NCBI RefSeq assembly: GCF_964340395.1
Contig: NC_135571.1
Span: 11,441,440-11,476,439 of the forward strand
Origin: Glandiceps talaboti
Lineage: Eukaryota; Hemichordata; Enteropneusta; Spengelidae
DNA: 35,000 nucleotides
Reading direction: 5' to 3'
Numbering within the stretch: the stretch's first letter is position 1; every line of letters begins with the position of its first letter. Positions 19,647 through 33,660 of the stretch are shown here, piece after piece. Under the pieces are notes generated by a model. It saw only the letters and a list, made by a program, of their open reading frames with translations, ran no database searches and was not told the DNA's origin. Both the position numbers and the translations under genes were made by a program.

Positions 19647-21844
19647 CTACAGAATAAGAGAGAGAAACTGTCACTAAGGCAACAGAGCGTAACAAAACTA
19701 TAGTAGCCTAAAAAGTGTAGCACCACCTTGAAACACAGGGCAACAAGGTTTCAATCAAAATTCTGTTTGTCTGCGTAAATCGTCATAACTTTCTGTTTAT
19801 TTGCATTATCTTTTTCCGTGAGTTTTTCTAGAAATCTTTAGTGCGCATTTAAGAAACAAATAGCGTATTTCATATTTCAATTGGGTGTTTGAAATGACAG
19901 AAAACGGTTTGTCTTTTTATTGTCAATTATTGGTCCTTAAAAAATACCAAACAGACAAACAAACAAACAAACAGACAAACAAACAAACAAACAAACAAAC
20001 AAACAAACACAGAAAGGTGAAATTCTTGAATTGTTATCCTTACCTCAATATTTTCAACGAGTCTTGAAAGAACAGATTTAGGTTTTGTGTAATTTTTAGT
20101 TTTTCCTCTAGATTTCCTCTCCTTTCTTTCTTTCTGTAAACGTTTGGCTTTTTTGTGTTTTCTCGACATTCTGTCTTCATTCATCGAATAATCTTCTTGT
20201 TCATTGTTATCCTTGTCAAAATCCTGAGATTCGATATCGTCCGAGTTTCTGTCCGACTGAACCACTTCTTGGGAATCACTTGCATTGCTTTCAGAAGTAG
20301 TTTCGCCTTCGGACGTGGTGGTCCTAACATTCACAGTATGGGATTCGAAAGAAGTAGTAGGTTCGGTCGTTGTCGGCGCTGCCCAAGTTGTCATTTCAAA
20401 CTCTTCAGGGTGATACTTTCGGTAGTAGTCCTCATCTTCCCAGCTACCAAACTTGAAGCCAGCAAATCGGAGAGCCGGGTCCATGTCCTTTGGCCAAGGT
20501 GCACAGTAACTTTCAACAGTAGAGTAATCGCACGAATTCTCGCAACATTCGACAACAATAAGACCAGAACCACGTCGACGCTGTGTACGTTCTCCGTAAG
20601 CACTGCCACCAAAAAACTTGTGTGCCTCGTCTTCGTCTTGGAAAACTGAAAAAAAATAGAACATAGACTCAATACTATTACAACGCCAAAGAAACGAGAT
20701 TCCATGTATCTCAAATTATCAAAACACCAACCTCGCCCCCATGTATCTCAAATTATCAAAACACCAACCTCGCTCCATCCGTCATCGTGCAAGCTCTTTT
20801 TACAAATGATAGACCAGCTATGCCCGAACTTTTAGAGCCTAGAATTCAGTTGTTTGGGGTGATTTTTGGCGCTCACCTTTACCACCGGGGTACAGGACTG
20901 GACTCTAGGCTAGAACTTATAAGCTCCGTACACGTGATTTTTGAAGTTGTGAATAAAATAGATATTTTACCTCAGACCGCTGAGTGGGGAGTTACACGGT
21001 TAAAGTCAAATTATTTGGACTCGGCTTTTGGCTGTTTTTATATCAGAGTTGATACCTGGAGGGACATAACATCTATAACCTAATTCTTCCAATTTGGGTC
21101 ACATGAACGAAATGTAGGTCAAAACTTAATGAGGTCAGCTATTCTATTCTAACAGCAGTGATGGTGGATCTGAGGTGTTATATCCCTCTGTTGAGAAGCG
21201 TTCCTGTGTTGAGTATTTACAACCACCCTGATAAGACTAGAATGGGACTAATTGTGCTATGTAGGGTAAAAAATGAAACCGTTTACATAGGCCTCAGAAC
21301 CCCCCCCCCCCCCCAACTAAATTGGCCAAATGAATATTGTTCCAGACAGGACAATTAATTTCAAATCTGTTCAGTATGTAGAATTGCTATGATTACAAAG
21401 TCAGTATGTAGTGAGGAAAATTCTTCCATTGATTTGAGAAATATTTCTTTTTATGGAACAAAACAGATTCCATTAAAAGTAAAATTGATTTTGTAGGATG
21501 AAAATTAAATTATTTACACTGCCCACGTGCACCCCAAAAATAAAAGAATTTAGATTTTTATTAAACATTGAACTATTTATCTTGCTCCTAAAGAAGATTG
21601 CAGTAGTGAATCATTTCTGTGGAGTCACTAGTTTATGCATATATAATTAATTAGTCTTACCTGCTTCTCTAGTTAGTCTAGTTCTCTGCTTCGTTACATC
21701 CGTGTAATAACCTCTGCCATGGCACACCAGAGATAACATGTCTGCTAATGTCCTGCCACACAGTCTGTCCCATGCTAGTGTTTCACCAGAGAAAGCGACC
21801 AAGGTGATAAATACTATCAAGAAAATCTTTCCTGATACAGCCAT
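19359..21844 (-). CDS. ilp: Insulin/IGF-like peptide precursor with long C-terminal extension (gene level)
   Basis: Joining 21844-21661, 20645-20044 and 19646-19359 on the minus strand gives 1074 nt (357 residues plus TGA), with GT..AG sites and matching phases (1, 0). Residues 1-24 are a signal peptide ending ETLA. The B chain has RLCGRTLADMLSLVC (Cys 29 and 41, the canonical 11-residue spacing) followed by GRGYY, the equivalent of insulin GFF. A C peptide of about 25-35 residues ends in RRR (84-86), a convertase-type site. The A chain has VVECCENSC and YC (Cys 95, 96, 100, 109; CC-x3-C-x8-C). As in IGFs, the A chain runs straight on as APWPKDMDPALRF, then about 235 residues of Thr/Ser/acidic and Lys/Arg-rich sequence. 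The product should be a secreted ligand of an insulin/IGF-type receptor tyrosine kinase. The phase-1 intron in the C peptide is the conserved insulin-family intron. Confidence 0.93.
19647..20043 (-). other. Intron in E-domain region of the insulin-like gene
   Basis: GT..AG intron of 397 bp, phase 0. It contains the (CAAA)n tract at 19951-20009, very near the 5' splice site. Confidence 0.8.
19951..20009. repeat. (CAAA)n microsatellite in the insulin-like gene intron
   Basis: About 14 AAAC/AGAC units starting about 35 bp from the donor at 20043 on the minus strand. They produce the Cys-Leu-Phe-Val read-through seen after the exon end. Confidence 0.94.
20044..20645 (-). CDS. ilp: Insulin-like gene, second coding exon (C peptide, A chain, D/E domain)
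   Basis: Acceptor TTTTTTTTCAG just 5' of 20645, donor GTAAGG at 20043, phases 1 in and 0 out. It encodes the acidic C peptide (FQDEDEAHKFF), RRR cleavage site, A chain and most of the tail. The tail has a Trp/Tyr/acidic stretch (GSWEDEDYYRKYHPEEF), a Thr-rich block (AAPTTTEPTTS), a Ser/Asp/Glu-rich block, then a strongly basic block (SRKHKKAKRLQKERKERK). The basic block contains many dibasic sites and could bind heparin or matrix, as do some IGF E-peptides; that is inference. A (CAAA)n microsatellite sits only about 35 bp beyond the donor. Confidence 0.92.
20646..21660 (-). other. Intron in C-peptide region of the insulin-like gene
   Basis: GT..AG intron of 1015 bp, phase 1, at the conserved insulin-family position between B and A chains. 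It holds a 37-bp tandem duplication (20704-20776) and a run of 14-16 C (about 21300-21315). Open frames seen here on the plus strand match nothing I recognise. Confidence 0.85.
20704..20776. repeat. 37-bp tandem duplication
   Basis: ATGTATCTCAAATTATCAAA ACACCAACCTCGC.CC occurs twice in tandem (20704 and 20741) with one or no differences, just upstream (minus sense) of the A-chain exon. Confidence 0.93.
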
Positions 21845-21848
21845 TTTT
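21661..21848 (-). CDS. ilp: Insulin-like gene, first coding exon (signal peptide + B chain)
   Basis: The ATG is at 21844-21842; five bases upstream lies a good acceptor (CCTTTATTTCACTCGCAG), so the exon probably starts at 21848 and a 5'-UTR exon lies further upstream. An intron just before the start codon is a known feature of insulin genes. The exon ends with a GTAAG donor at 21660 (phase 1). An in-frame upstream ATG at 21883 would add 13 residues before the signal peptide, but it lies inside the predicted intron, so I did not use it. The donor of the 5'-UTR exon was not identified. Confidence 0.88.
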
Positions 21849-22463
21849 CTGCGAGTGAAATAAAGGTATTGCCATGAATACATGGTCTGATAGGCAACTA
21901 TGTTTGTTTTCTAAATACTCGGACACCCTATTGGGGAAACGAGTAAACTCGAAGGATACAGGTCGCAAAAACAAGGACGAAGCGGCCCGGGACAGTATGA
22001 CTAAATGTGCTTCTTGTGAGGTATAGTTGACAGTTCAAGACGGGTACTAGGCCCACCTGCTGCCTGACATAATTGCGCGACGCGAATTATCGACTGGAAC
22101 ACAAAATGACGAACTTGTCGGGAGTATCACTGACGACACACACTTGGTGAAACCGTATAAATGAATAACGTGAGAATTGTTGACTATTCCAGGGACACAC
22201 TCATATTTATGAATATAGGGTGGGAAGAAGTCAAGAAATTGCATTGTCTCAGTGCAATGACCTCCGAGACATCATCGGACACTAGTGAACTTGATGTTCA
22301 ACCGTTGGTAATACGTTCGAGTTCATGAACAGTCACATGAGACAGTTGCAATCCCCAGTCGAGGAAAGTGTAGACAAAAAACAAACATAGAAAACAAACT
22401 TTTACGAACTTGGTCACGGAAACAATGTGTTTGATTATAGAGAGAAAACGTAGTCGGGGGATG
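21849..22463 (-). other. Upstream region of the insulin-like gene (probable 5' intron)
   Basis: The acceptor at 21849-21850 implies that this region is intronic in the 5' UTR. No coding features are recognised. Confidence 0.4.
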
Positions 22464-22466
22464 ATG

Positions 22467-22513
<47 letters not shown>

Positions 22514-22608
22514 GTGATGGTGGTGGTGGTGGTGATGATGATGATGATGATGATGATGTTGATGATGATGATGATGATGATGATGATGTAATGATGATGA
22601 TGTAATGA

Positions 22609-22642
<34 letters not shown>

Positions 22643-22700
22643 GATGATGGTAATGATGGTGGTAATGATGGTGGTGATTTTGGTGGAAGTTTTGGTGGAA
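22464..22700. repeat. (GAT)n/(GGT)n trinucleotide microsatellite
   Basis: Long GAT runs with GGT blocks and ATGATGTAA interruptions, fading into TGGTGGAAGT repeats. The poly-His/poly-Ser frames on the minus strand are artefacts. Confidence 0.95.
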
Positions 22701-23177
22701 GTGGTTATAGTGATAATCATCATAATCATTGACTGTTGACAAACATGTAACGTAATTAAACATTGTCGTTTATTCCCAGTACTTTTTTAGAAGTATTTAT
22801 TTAACGTAAGATTAGAATTTGCTAGTAACTGTTTTTGATAAAAACAGCATGACGATTCTACTTTAATCTTTTCCAATTTATAAAATTCTCGACGGTGGGA
22901 ATTTGGAGTTGCTCCAAAGAACTGACTAGGAGTCCCTGCAGGATATCGTCTGTCGGAACATATATAAGAAACGGGATTAGTTTTCCCAAGAGCGACAAGA
23001 CGGCCCCATAAGGTCACAAACTCGCGTATTTGATGTCATCATGAACGAACGAAGGCCAATGATCAGCTGGTGATACTCCTAAGATTAATGTCATGGTGTA
23101 TTCCATTGAGAATGATCAGAAAGTGGTCATGGGAAGTGTGGGAGAGTGAGTAAAAGTATTGTGGATCGCGAGCAAAG

Positions 23178-23290
<113 letters not shown>

Positions 23291-23354
23291 GACAGAACGA
23301 CATTCATTCAGAGAAACGGAGGTAGAGACACAGACAGACAGACGGACAGACAGT

Positions 23355-27351
<3,997 letters not shown>

Positions 27352-28089
27352 AATAATTAACATCATGCACATATATAATAAATACAAATTAGCCTTGCTT
27401 AATGTACTAGATTCAAGCTACCGTCAATGTTGACAAACAGATTTGAATAACTTGTAAAGAGAGACTAAAGAACATGCGTGTATTGAAATATAGTGCTTAC
27501 TGTAAGAGGTGCACTGTTGTCGTTTACCTCTGTGTATTAAAGAGGTCACGTCTTAGACGGGCATTTTGTCGCTAGCAATTTCAAGAACAAATGTTTGAAT
27601 TTCACGACTTACTATAATATTCTGAGATTAAATCATTAAAAGACCTACAGTGTCAATCAAATAATGATTAATTACAGGCAGCTGTCAATATCATTTGCAT
27701 TTTAAAGCAACAACATTCTCCGGTTTATTCATTTATGGTGTTGACGATTTTATCACTCAATCATTTGAGTATTGTATAATTTATGTTTTTAAAAATGTAA
27801 ATTTGGAATAAAGTATGCATTCACTTGGGAAGGGAGCGAGCTGAAGGGAAGGAAAGGCAATGCAAGGAGCGTCCATCTACTCCTGGCTACCTCTAAAATG
27901 ATCCGAGTTAACCATGAACATTGTATGATGTCTGCTAGCTAATTCCCTGAGGTCCAAGTGATTCCGGAGCTATGAGAGTGATTCAAGTATGGTTACATAA
28001 TCTGCTAGGTGTGGAGATCAGAGAGTAACACTACCACTGCAGGGGAATTTTGTAGGGTTACAAAACAAACATCAGTCGTCAGTCGACTG

Positions 28090-28207
28090 CTACTAAGGCT
28101 GTTCCGTCTATGAGACTACAATAGAGAGAGATACCCTTCTCGTTCTACTACTACTATTAGTGCAAAGACTGTTCCGTCTATATGTCTACACTAGAGAGAG
28201 ACTCTTC

Positions 28208-28210
<3 letters not shown>
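28090..28210. repeat. 70-bp imperfect tandem duplication
   Basis: TACTAAGGCTGTTCCGTCTA..CTACAATAGAGAGAGA recurs 70 bp on as GCAAAGACTGTTCCGTCTAT..CTACACTAGAGAGAGA. The second copy runs into the TCTG microsatellite. Confidence 0.8.
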
Positions 28211-28261
<51 letters not shown>

Positions 28262-28382
28262 GGTGTCTGTCTGTCCGTCCGTCTGTCTATCTGTCTGACT
28301 AACTGTCTATGTCTCTTTGTTTCTGTCTCGCTAACATTGGGTGTCTGTCTGTGTGTGTGTCTCTCTCCCCCTACCTCCCTCC

Positions 28383-28470
<88 letters not shown>
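28205..28470. repeat. (CTGT)n to (CT)n compound microsatellite
   Basis: (CTGT)n about 28207-28260, mixed CTGT/GTGT/CCCT to 28395, then (CT)n to about 28469. Confidence 0.95.
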
Positions 28471-28472
<2 letters not shown>

Positions 28473-28479
28473 CCCTTTA

Positions 28480-30600
28480 TGTGGTTGTAACTCTATTTGT
28501 CTATCTATAGTGTCCTACAAGTCACTTTCACAAGTTTGCGCGGCACCTTTGGACCGTACATACCAATATGCAGTAGCGAGATGAAAGTTAGGAAAGTTTT
28601 TCGTGGAAATAAAAGTTGTAAGTACTCAGACGATTCAGTAAATAAACAAAACATCTAACCTTATGACTTAAATTATTATGGAATTAAGGTAGTATAGAAT
28701 GTAACAAAGCCTTGGCCGATGAAAGCCTTGGTTTTTGGAACAAACTTTGAGGCGAGGAGGTGGTCATGTTTTGACGGACATGGTGGGGGGTCACACGTAA
28801 AGTAATAATATTGTAACCAGTTCCTTTACGCCTGGTATATATAGACTAACACAATCACGGAGAACCAGACCACAGCTATCATAGATAGAGGGACTGTGAT
28901 CAGACAACCCCAGTATGTTGTCTGTATCTCTAAAGGTATCTCCCATCCATCACTATTTTACATTCACTTTCATGACTTGCCCGATAGAAAACTGATGAAT
29001 CAACAGAGTATAATATGACTATTACTATCGAATTCAAATCCTAGAGGAGAAGACGGCAGACAGTCATTGAACTCTCCCACCTGCCGACCTCGTTCTGGTG
29101 CAGTCCTAACCTCGTTTTGATGCAGTTCTAAATATAGTGATACATTCAGTCGTTTCTTTCCGAAGGACGAGTTAATTATGGCTCATGAAAGATTAGGCAA
29201 AGTAAATTTATCATAGTGAAATACATCGTGACTCAGAATCTATTCATACTGGCTTGTTCTCTCTATAGCAATGCTATAATCTCCACACGACATGATTCTT
29301 GGCTATATACATGTGCATCTAGTGTAACTGTGAAACCGTACTGGTTGTGATGTATTCATCGTCATGACAACCAAGCATCCACCGCTATTGATAAAATAAT
29401 GTTACGTTTGATTTTGAGAGAGCTGACAAATTGACAATGTGAGAAAAAATAACCTAAAAAATTTCCGCTTAATGGGACACCCAGCTTTTTGAAACATTGA
29501 AGAACGTGATACATGGTTGGAAAGGCTGGATTCTAGAAAGACTGACCATCACTGAGTGTCCATCCGCATGCCAACACACAAGGCGGGGGTTAATTACATG
29601 TGTGTTTGATATTATACTAGAATTGTCCTCGGTTCAAACCTGTTCAGTGACAGGGTCGGTATGTATTATCTTACAAGAAAACGTTAGTTTCGGTATTGAT
29701 TACTTGAAAGGTCACGTGATAGTGAAGTACAGCGAAGCTAATGTCGAGTCAGTGCTGACTGCGATATTTGTTGGTGATGTTATTACAGATGGTATTTAAT
29801 CGTCACGGCCTTCACCTACACTGCACCAGACGACACATGACTGAATAATTCTTGAATTGTTCGACTAAAAACCACAATTTTCTACGAAATGTTGTGACGT
29901 TACTTCATAAACGATAATTATTAATTGATTAAGACTAAAATCAAGTGTAAGTGTGCGCAAAAGTAACATCGAGACAACTTTGTTCATTAAAGGGGAATGC
30001 CGCCAATAAACTATGGCTTCTTGAGAGTCAGTTCATGATGTTACATTATCTACAATTACTTGCGATTTCAGAGAACGTCAATTGATTTTGTGTCTTTATA
30101 GGGTATCTTTGCTATGGGCTATTGCATCATGGGAGTGAGTAGAAATAATACATTCATGGTTGTACAATGAATATCATGAGAGGTATATCACACTATCTAG
30201 GGAATAAGCACTCAGGAGTCGTGAATATTCACCTCTATAATTGTTTCTTTCGCATTTGAAGTTGCCGAAGTTTGTGCATGTAAAATACACCGTGTCCCAT
30301 GAGTGAAACACCAAGGCGTCTTCGTTTCTCCTGTAAGTAGCGCTGTTCTACCCACTGTGACAAGTCATTTGCGTCAGTCTGGTGTTTAATAGTCAAACTG
30401 CAAGTCAGGAACTTGTGATGATGAACTAGTATAACTTCAGGTTGTCATCTCCCGCTGTCCTACCGTGCAGTACAACTGTTGACATCATATCATGGAAGAA
30501 TGGAACCTGTGACAAACAGCGTGTGATTTGACCTTTGACCTCACTTAAATTGATCATGGTAACGTTTATACACTTGCATTTTTTTTATATAATTTTTTGA
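28480..30600. other. Unique-looking sequence, no gene recognised
   Basis: The longest open frame, 29497-29799 on the plus strand (100 codons), has no signal peptide, domain or splice framework. The block ATGAGTGAAACACCAA at about 30298-30313 also occurs at about 15344-15359, a short dispersed similarity. Confidence 0.4.
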
Positions 30601-30640
30601 TTTTATCTTTTTTTTTTTTTTTTCTTTTTTCTTCCCTGAG
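30601..30640. repeat. Poly-T tract
   Basis: A run of about 16-20 T within a T-rich stretch; it could be the tail of a minus-strand retroposon, but no body is recognisable. Confidence 0.6.
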
Positions 30641-30791
30641 AATTGTTCCCAGTGATGTTCTGTACTTCAGACAAATACACACAAACACACTTTGTATTAA
30701 TAACATTGCTTACAATGTAATATCAACCTTATCCATATGATAGTCGATCACTGAAGCAAGCATTATCAGATTTTAAAGTGTTAACCAGAAA

Positions 30792-30814
30792 CCCCCCCCC
30801 AAAAAAAAAAAAAA

Positions 30815-30849
<35 letters not shown>

Positions 30850-30880
30850 AAAAAAAAAAAATAATAAAAAAAAACTGGTA
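30792..30880. repeat. C9/poly-A and (AAAT)n tract
   Basis: CCCCCCCCC, poly-A, (AAAT)n about 30813-30850, then poly-A/AATAAA-rich sequence. It directly abuts the left arm of the foldback element at 30901. Confidence 0.9.
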
Positions 30881-30900
30881 AGGCAAAGTAAGCAAATGAA

Positions 30901-31140
30901 CTGGATTAATAACACTTGGCACATCATGTTGGAACAGCAGAGACTTGTATTACATTCCATCATTTGATAAGAACAGTTTTATGGCCACTTTACATAATAG
31001 TTCAATTTCACAAACAGATTTCCAGTTCCCCTGGCATTTCATGTACACATAAAGAGGCCATAAAACTGTTCTTATCAAACCATGGTGTGTAATACATGTC
31101 TCTGCTGTTCCAACATGCTGAGCTAAGTGTTATTAATCCA
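30901..31140. mobile_element. Foldback (inverted-repeat) element, 85-bp arms
   Basis: The left arm, 30901-30986 (TGGATTAATAACACTTGGCA..GATAAGAACAGTTTTATGGCC), is the reverse complement of 31056-31140 with about 10 differences, around a 69-bp spacer. Weaker similarity may continue outwards (AAAGTAAGCAAATGAA versus its complement at about 31160-31180). There is no coding capacity. It is MITE-like, but the family is unknown. Confidence 0.78.
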
Positions 31141-31410
31141 ATCACAGACAAGTGTGATCTAATTCAGTTGTTTACTTTCCCTCTTTGTAACAGGTTCCGT
31201 TCATCCACGGTCTGGTGTCAGCAGTTGTACAACACTATGCTATACGGTACACTGAACTGTGCAACCACACATAAGACTACACAGTTCATACTGTCGAGAA
31301 CTGAAATGCCTTGGTATCGCTTAAAATGATGGTGAACTTATGACCAATATGTGCCTTGGACTATAATAATAGTCCTTAGAGTTTAATATACAAATCACAG
31401 GCCACCCGTC

Positions 31411-31434
31411 GGGGAGTGGGGTGGGGGGTGGGGG
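31411..31434 (+). other. G-quadruplex candidate
   Basis: Four runs of at least four G with loops of 3, 1 and 1 bases: GGGG-AGT-GGGG-T-GGGGGG-T-GGGGG. This fits the usual G4 pattern with very short loops. No gene is seen next to it. Confidence 0.8.
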
Positions 31435-31532
31435 TACTGTCAAATGCTTCAAGCAAAGTAGTTGTGGTTCATTGTGATTGTGGAAGTTGCATACACACAT
31501 GCAGATCAACATGGATGCGTTTGTTGCATTAT

Positions 31533-31600
31533 AGGTTTGTTTGTTTGTTTGTTTGTTTGTTTGTTTGTTTGTTTGTTTGTTTGTTTGTTTGTTTTTTAGT
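31533..31600. repeat. (GTTT)n microsatellite
   Basis: About 15 GTTT units from 31533. Confidence 0.95.
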
Positions 31601-31639
31601 TTGTTTTTTAGTAAGGCTCAAATAAACAGTTTGCTAGTT

Positions 31640-33176
31640 TACATTCAAAATATACAAAGGCTTAGAGCATAGCCTGTACAGCAATGTACGCCCCCTTTTC
31701 GGCAAAGGTCGTGAAAATACAAAGACTCAAACTTATCTCGGAGTAAATATGAACTGACACAACAAGATACTAGAAGTTGTCAAATATGTCCAAAGTGGCT
31801 TGATAACTAAGATTTCTCCGAATTCATTGATTGTAACCATGTATTGATTGGTATTACTCTACTCCAGTTATGTTAAAATCAACAACTTTAGCTCTCGCCA
31901 AAGTCTCGAATAATGTCTAAAATTCCTCATGACGGCACATTCTGTACACTATTTAGTTTCTGATCATTAATTCAGATGACTAAATAAGAGTAGTTCATTA
32001 TGAAACCAATTGAATCTCCCTAAAACCGTTATAAGTTACAGAATGTGCCCCTTGTACATAGAAAAATAATTTTGCAATCAGTCTCAGACTACTTGAGACT
32101 TTAGCCTAGACTAGACGCTGAATCAATAAACAAACAACACTCATCCATGTCCCAGCCCTCGAGGACAAAGAAAATAATGCAGAATGGTAATTGAAAAGGT
32201 AAACGTCCCTGGAATAAATAGACAAACGATTGCACGATATACGCTATCAACACGAGTCAATTGATACAAAGAGAACTACTAAGGGATTGGTTTTCATCAC
32301 GTACTCGTGTATTGTGTGGGACTTGATAAAGTGTGGCTACAGGCGGCGTGATTGAAATTGCTCGCCAGCGACGTCCATGTAAGATTCAATTGGTAGTCTA
32401 GACACAGTATGAGCTATTCACGTTCTTCAATACCGTCTTTGACAGGCTAGCTACCACTACAGGCGGCGTGATCAATACCTTGAACGCCCATATGCAGATG
32501 AAACTACTTCTACTGGAGATGTTCCAATAACTTCTTTAGCCAGGCGAGCGAGCAATCTGAATTCTATCCTAATACGCGAAGCCCATTCGTGGATGCATTT
32601 ACCTTCAATCATACATTTTGATGTACATGTGCATACAACTCCCCCTAATACATCCATGCTTCAATACACGTGTATTAATGTGCGGTTTGCAACAAGTGAC
32701 ATATAGGTAGCCATATGTACCCTATATAGATACATGTACTCTGTGATGTCCATCTACCGTCAAACATCTGCTGTAGATGTCTCAAAACACATGTACACTG
32801 ACTTGCAAGTATTTTTTTCCAAGAAAATTTACCTGGCGTGGCATAAGAATGTACATTGTGTCAGGGTTTGACCAAAACCAACTTAACATTCCTAAACCGT
32901 GGCATTGAGGGCCTGATCCCGGTCCACACACAGTTGAATATGACAGCATATGTCCCATATATCATATGAAATTATCTGTTAGAGTTTAAACTTTCCACTA
33001 ACGAGGTCTTGGTTTTGATGAACGTTAAAAGGAGTTATTATAATGGATAAACTTCAGTGTGAATGGGTCGGCTGCTGTAGAATGTTATTTATTGTGAGTC
33101 AACTCACCTCAATAGTGGTTGACATTAGCCTCCTATTTCGACAAATGAGTGTAAGTACACCATGCATAAGAATATA
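31640..33176. other. No gene recognised
   Basis: Only short frames. A strong minus-strand donor-like site (CTATTGAG/GTGAGTTG) occurs near 33113, with no clear exon attached. Confidence 0.35.
32339..32472. repeat. 14-bp direct repeat with 120-bp spacing
   Basis: ACAGGCGGCGTGAT occurs at 32339-32352 and 32459-32472, both preceded by a CTAC-like context. The sequence between does not align further by eye. Confidence 0.6.
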
Positions 33177-33412
33177 TACTCTGGTCGCTTGACGTCACGA
33201 CAACGCGTGTCTACGTCACGACAACGCGTGTCTACGTCACTGGTTCTGCTGTGTTCGAATTACGAGTGAAAACGTTCAAAATTGACATTAATTCCCCGAT
33301 TTTTCTTCGATATTACTGGCGCTGGTATAATTATGTAATTCTTCAATATTTTTCTTCATTCAGCCGGAAATACAGAGCTATAAGTTTGTTACTACTCGTC
33401 TAGCGACTCGTA
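33177..33412. repeat. Dispersed repeat family, copy 2
   Basis: Same orientation and order of blocks as 2957-3180. It starts with two perfect 21-bp units around ACGACAACGCGTGTCTACGT and ends at CTCGTCTAGCGACTCGTA, where a (GAT)n microsatellite begins. Confidence 0.85.
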
Positions 33413-33455
33413 CTGATGATGATGATGATGATAACGATGATGATGATGATAATAA
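33413..33455. repeat. (GAT)n microsatellite
   Basis: About 43 bp of GAT/AAT/AAC trinucleotides at the junction of two dispersed repeats. Confidence 0.9.
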
Positions 33456-33660
33456 TGTTGGTTCTCATAGAGCGCTTTCCCACCCAGTCTGGGTGCTCAA
33501 AGCGTTTTACAATTATTACCCCTGGCTCGGATCTATATCGGCACAACGGCCCTTTACACTTCCTCAACTCCCTTGGGAGCTTACAATCCATTGCAGCCTT
33601 TTTATAAGCGCATAGGATTAAAGCATTCACATTGCAACCTCTATCCCCCGTACACGTTCG
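33455..33660. repeat. Short dispersed repeat (GTTCTCATAGAGCGCTTTCC family)
   Basis: It begins TTGGTTCTCATAGAGCGCTT, contains a CACCCAGTCTGGGTG hairpin and AAAGCGTTTTACAATTATTA, and ends near CCCCCGTACACG. The AGCGC-TTT..AAAGCG-TTTTACA layout is one I know from abundant short repeats in aquatic animal genomes. The family name is not certain, and only one copy lies in this window. Confidence 0.55.

Noticed and set aside
19359-21844. Relaxin-type rather than insulin/IGF-type hormone
   Set aside because: The B chain lacks the relaxin RxxxRxxI/V receptor motif, and the A chain continues without a cleavage site into a D/E-like tail, as in IGFs.
21845-21883. Upstream in-frame ATG for the insulin-like precursor
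   Set aside because: It would put 13 polar/aromatic residues ahead of a normal signal peptide, and a good splice acceptor lies between it and the next ATG.
22298-22763. 143-146 codon poly-His / poly-Ser frames on the minus strand
   Set aside because: They come from the (GAT)n/(GGT)n tract; no start context, domain or splice framework.
29497-29799. 100-codon plus-strand open frame
   Set aside because: No signal, domain, repeat or exon structure; nothing distinguishes it from chance.
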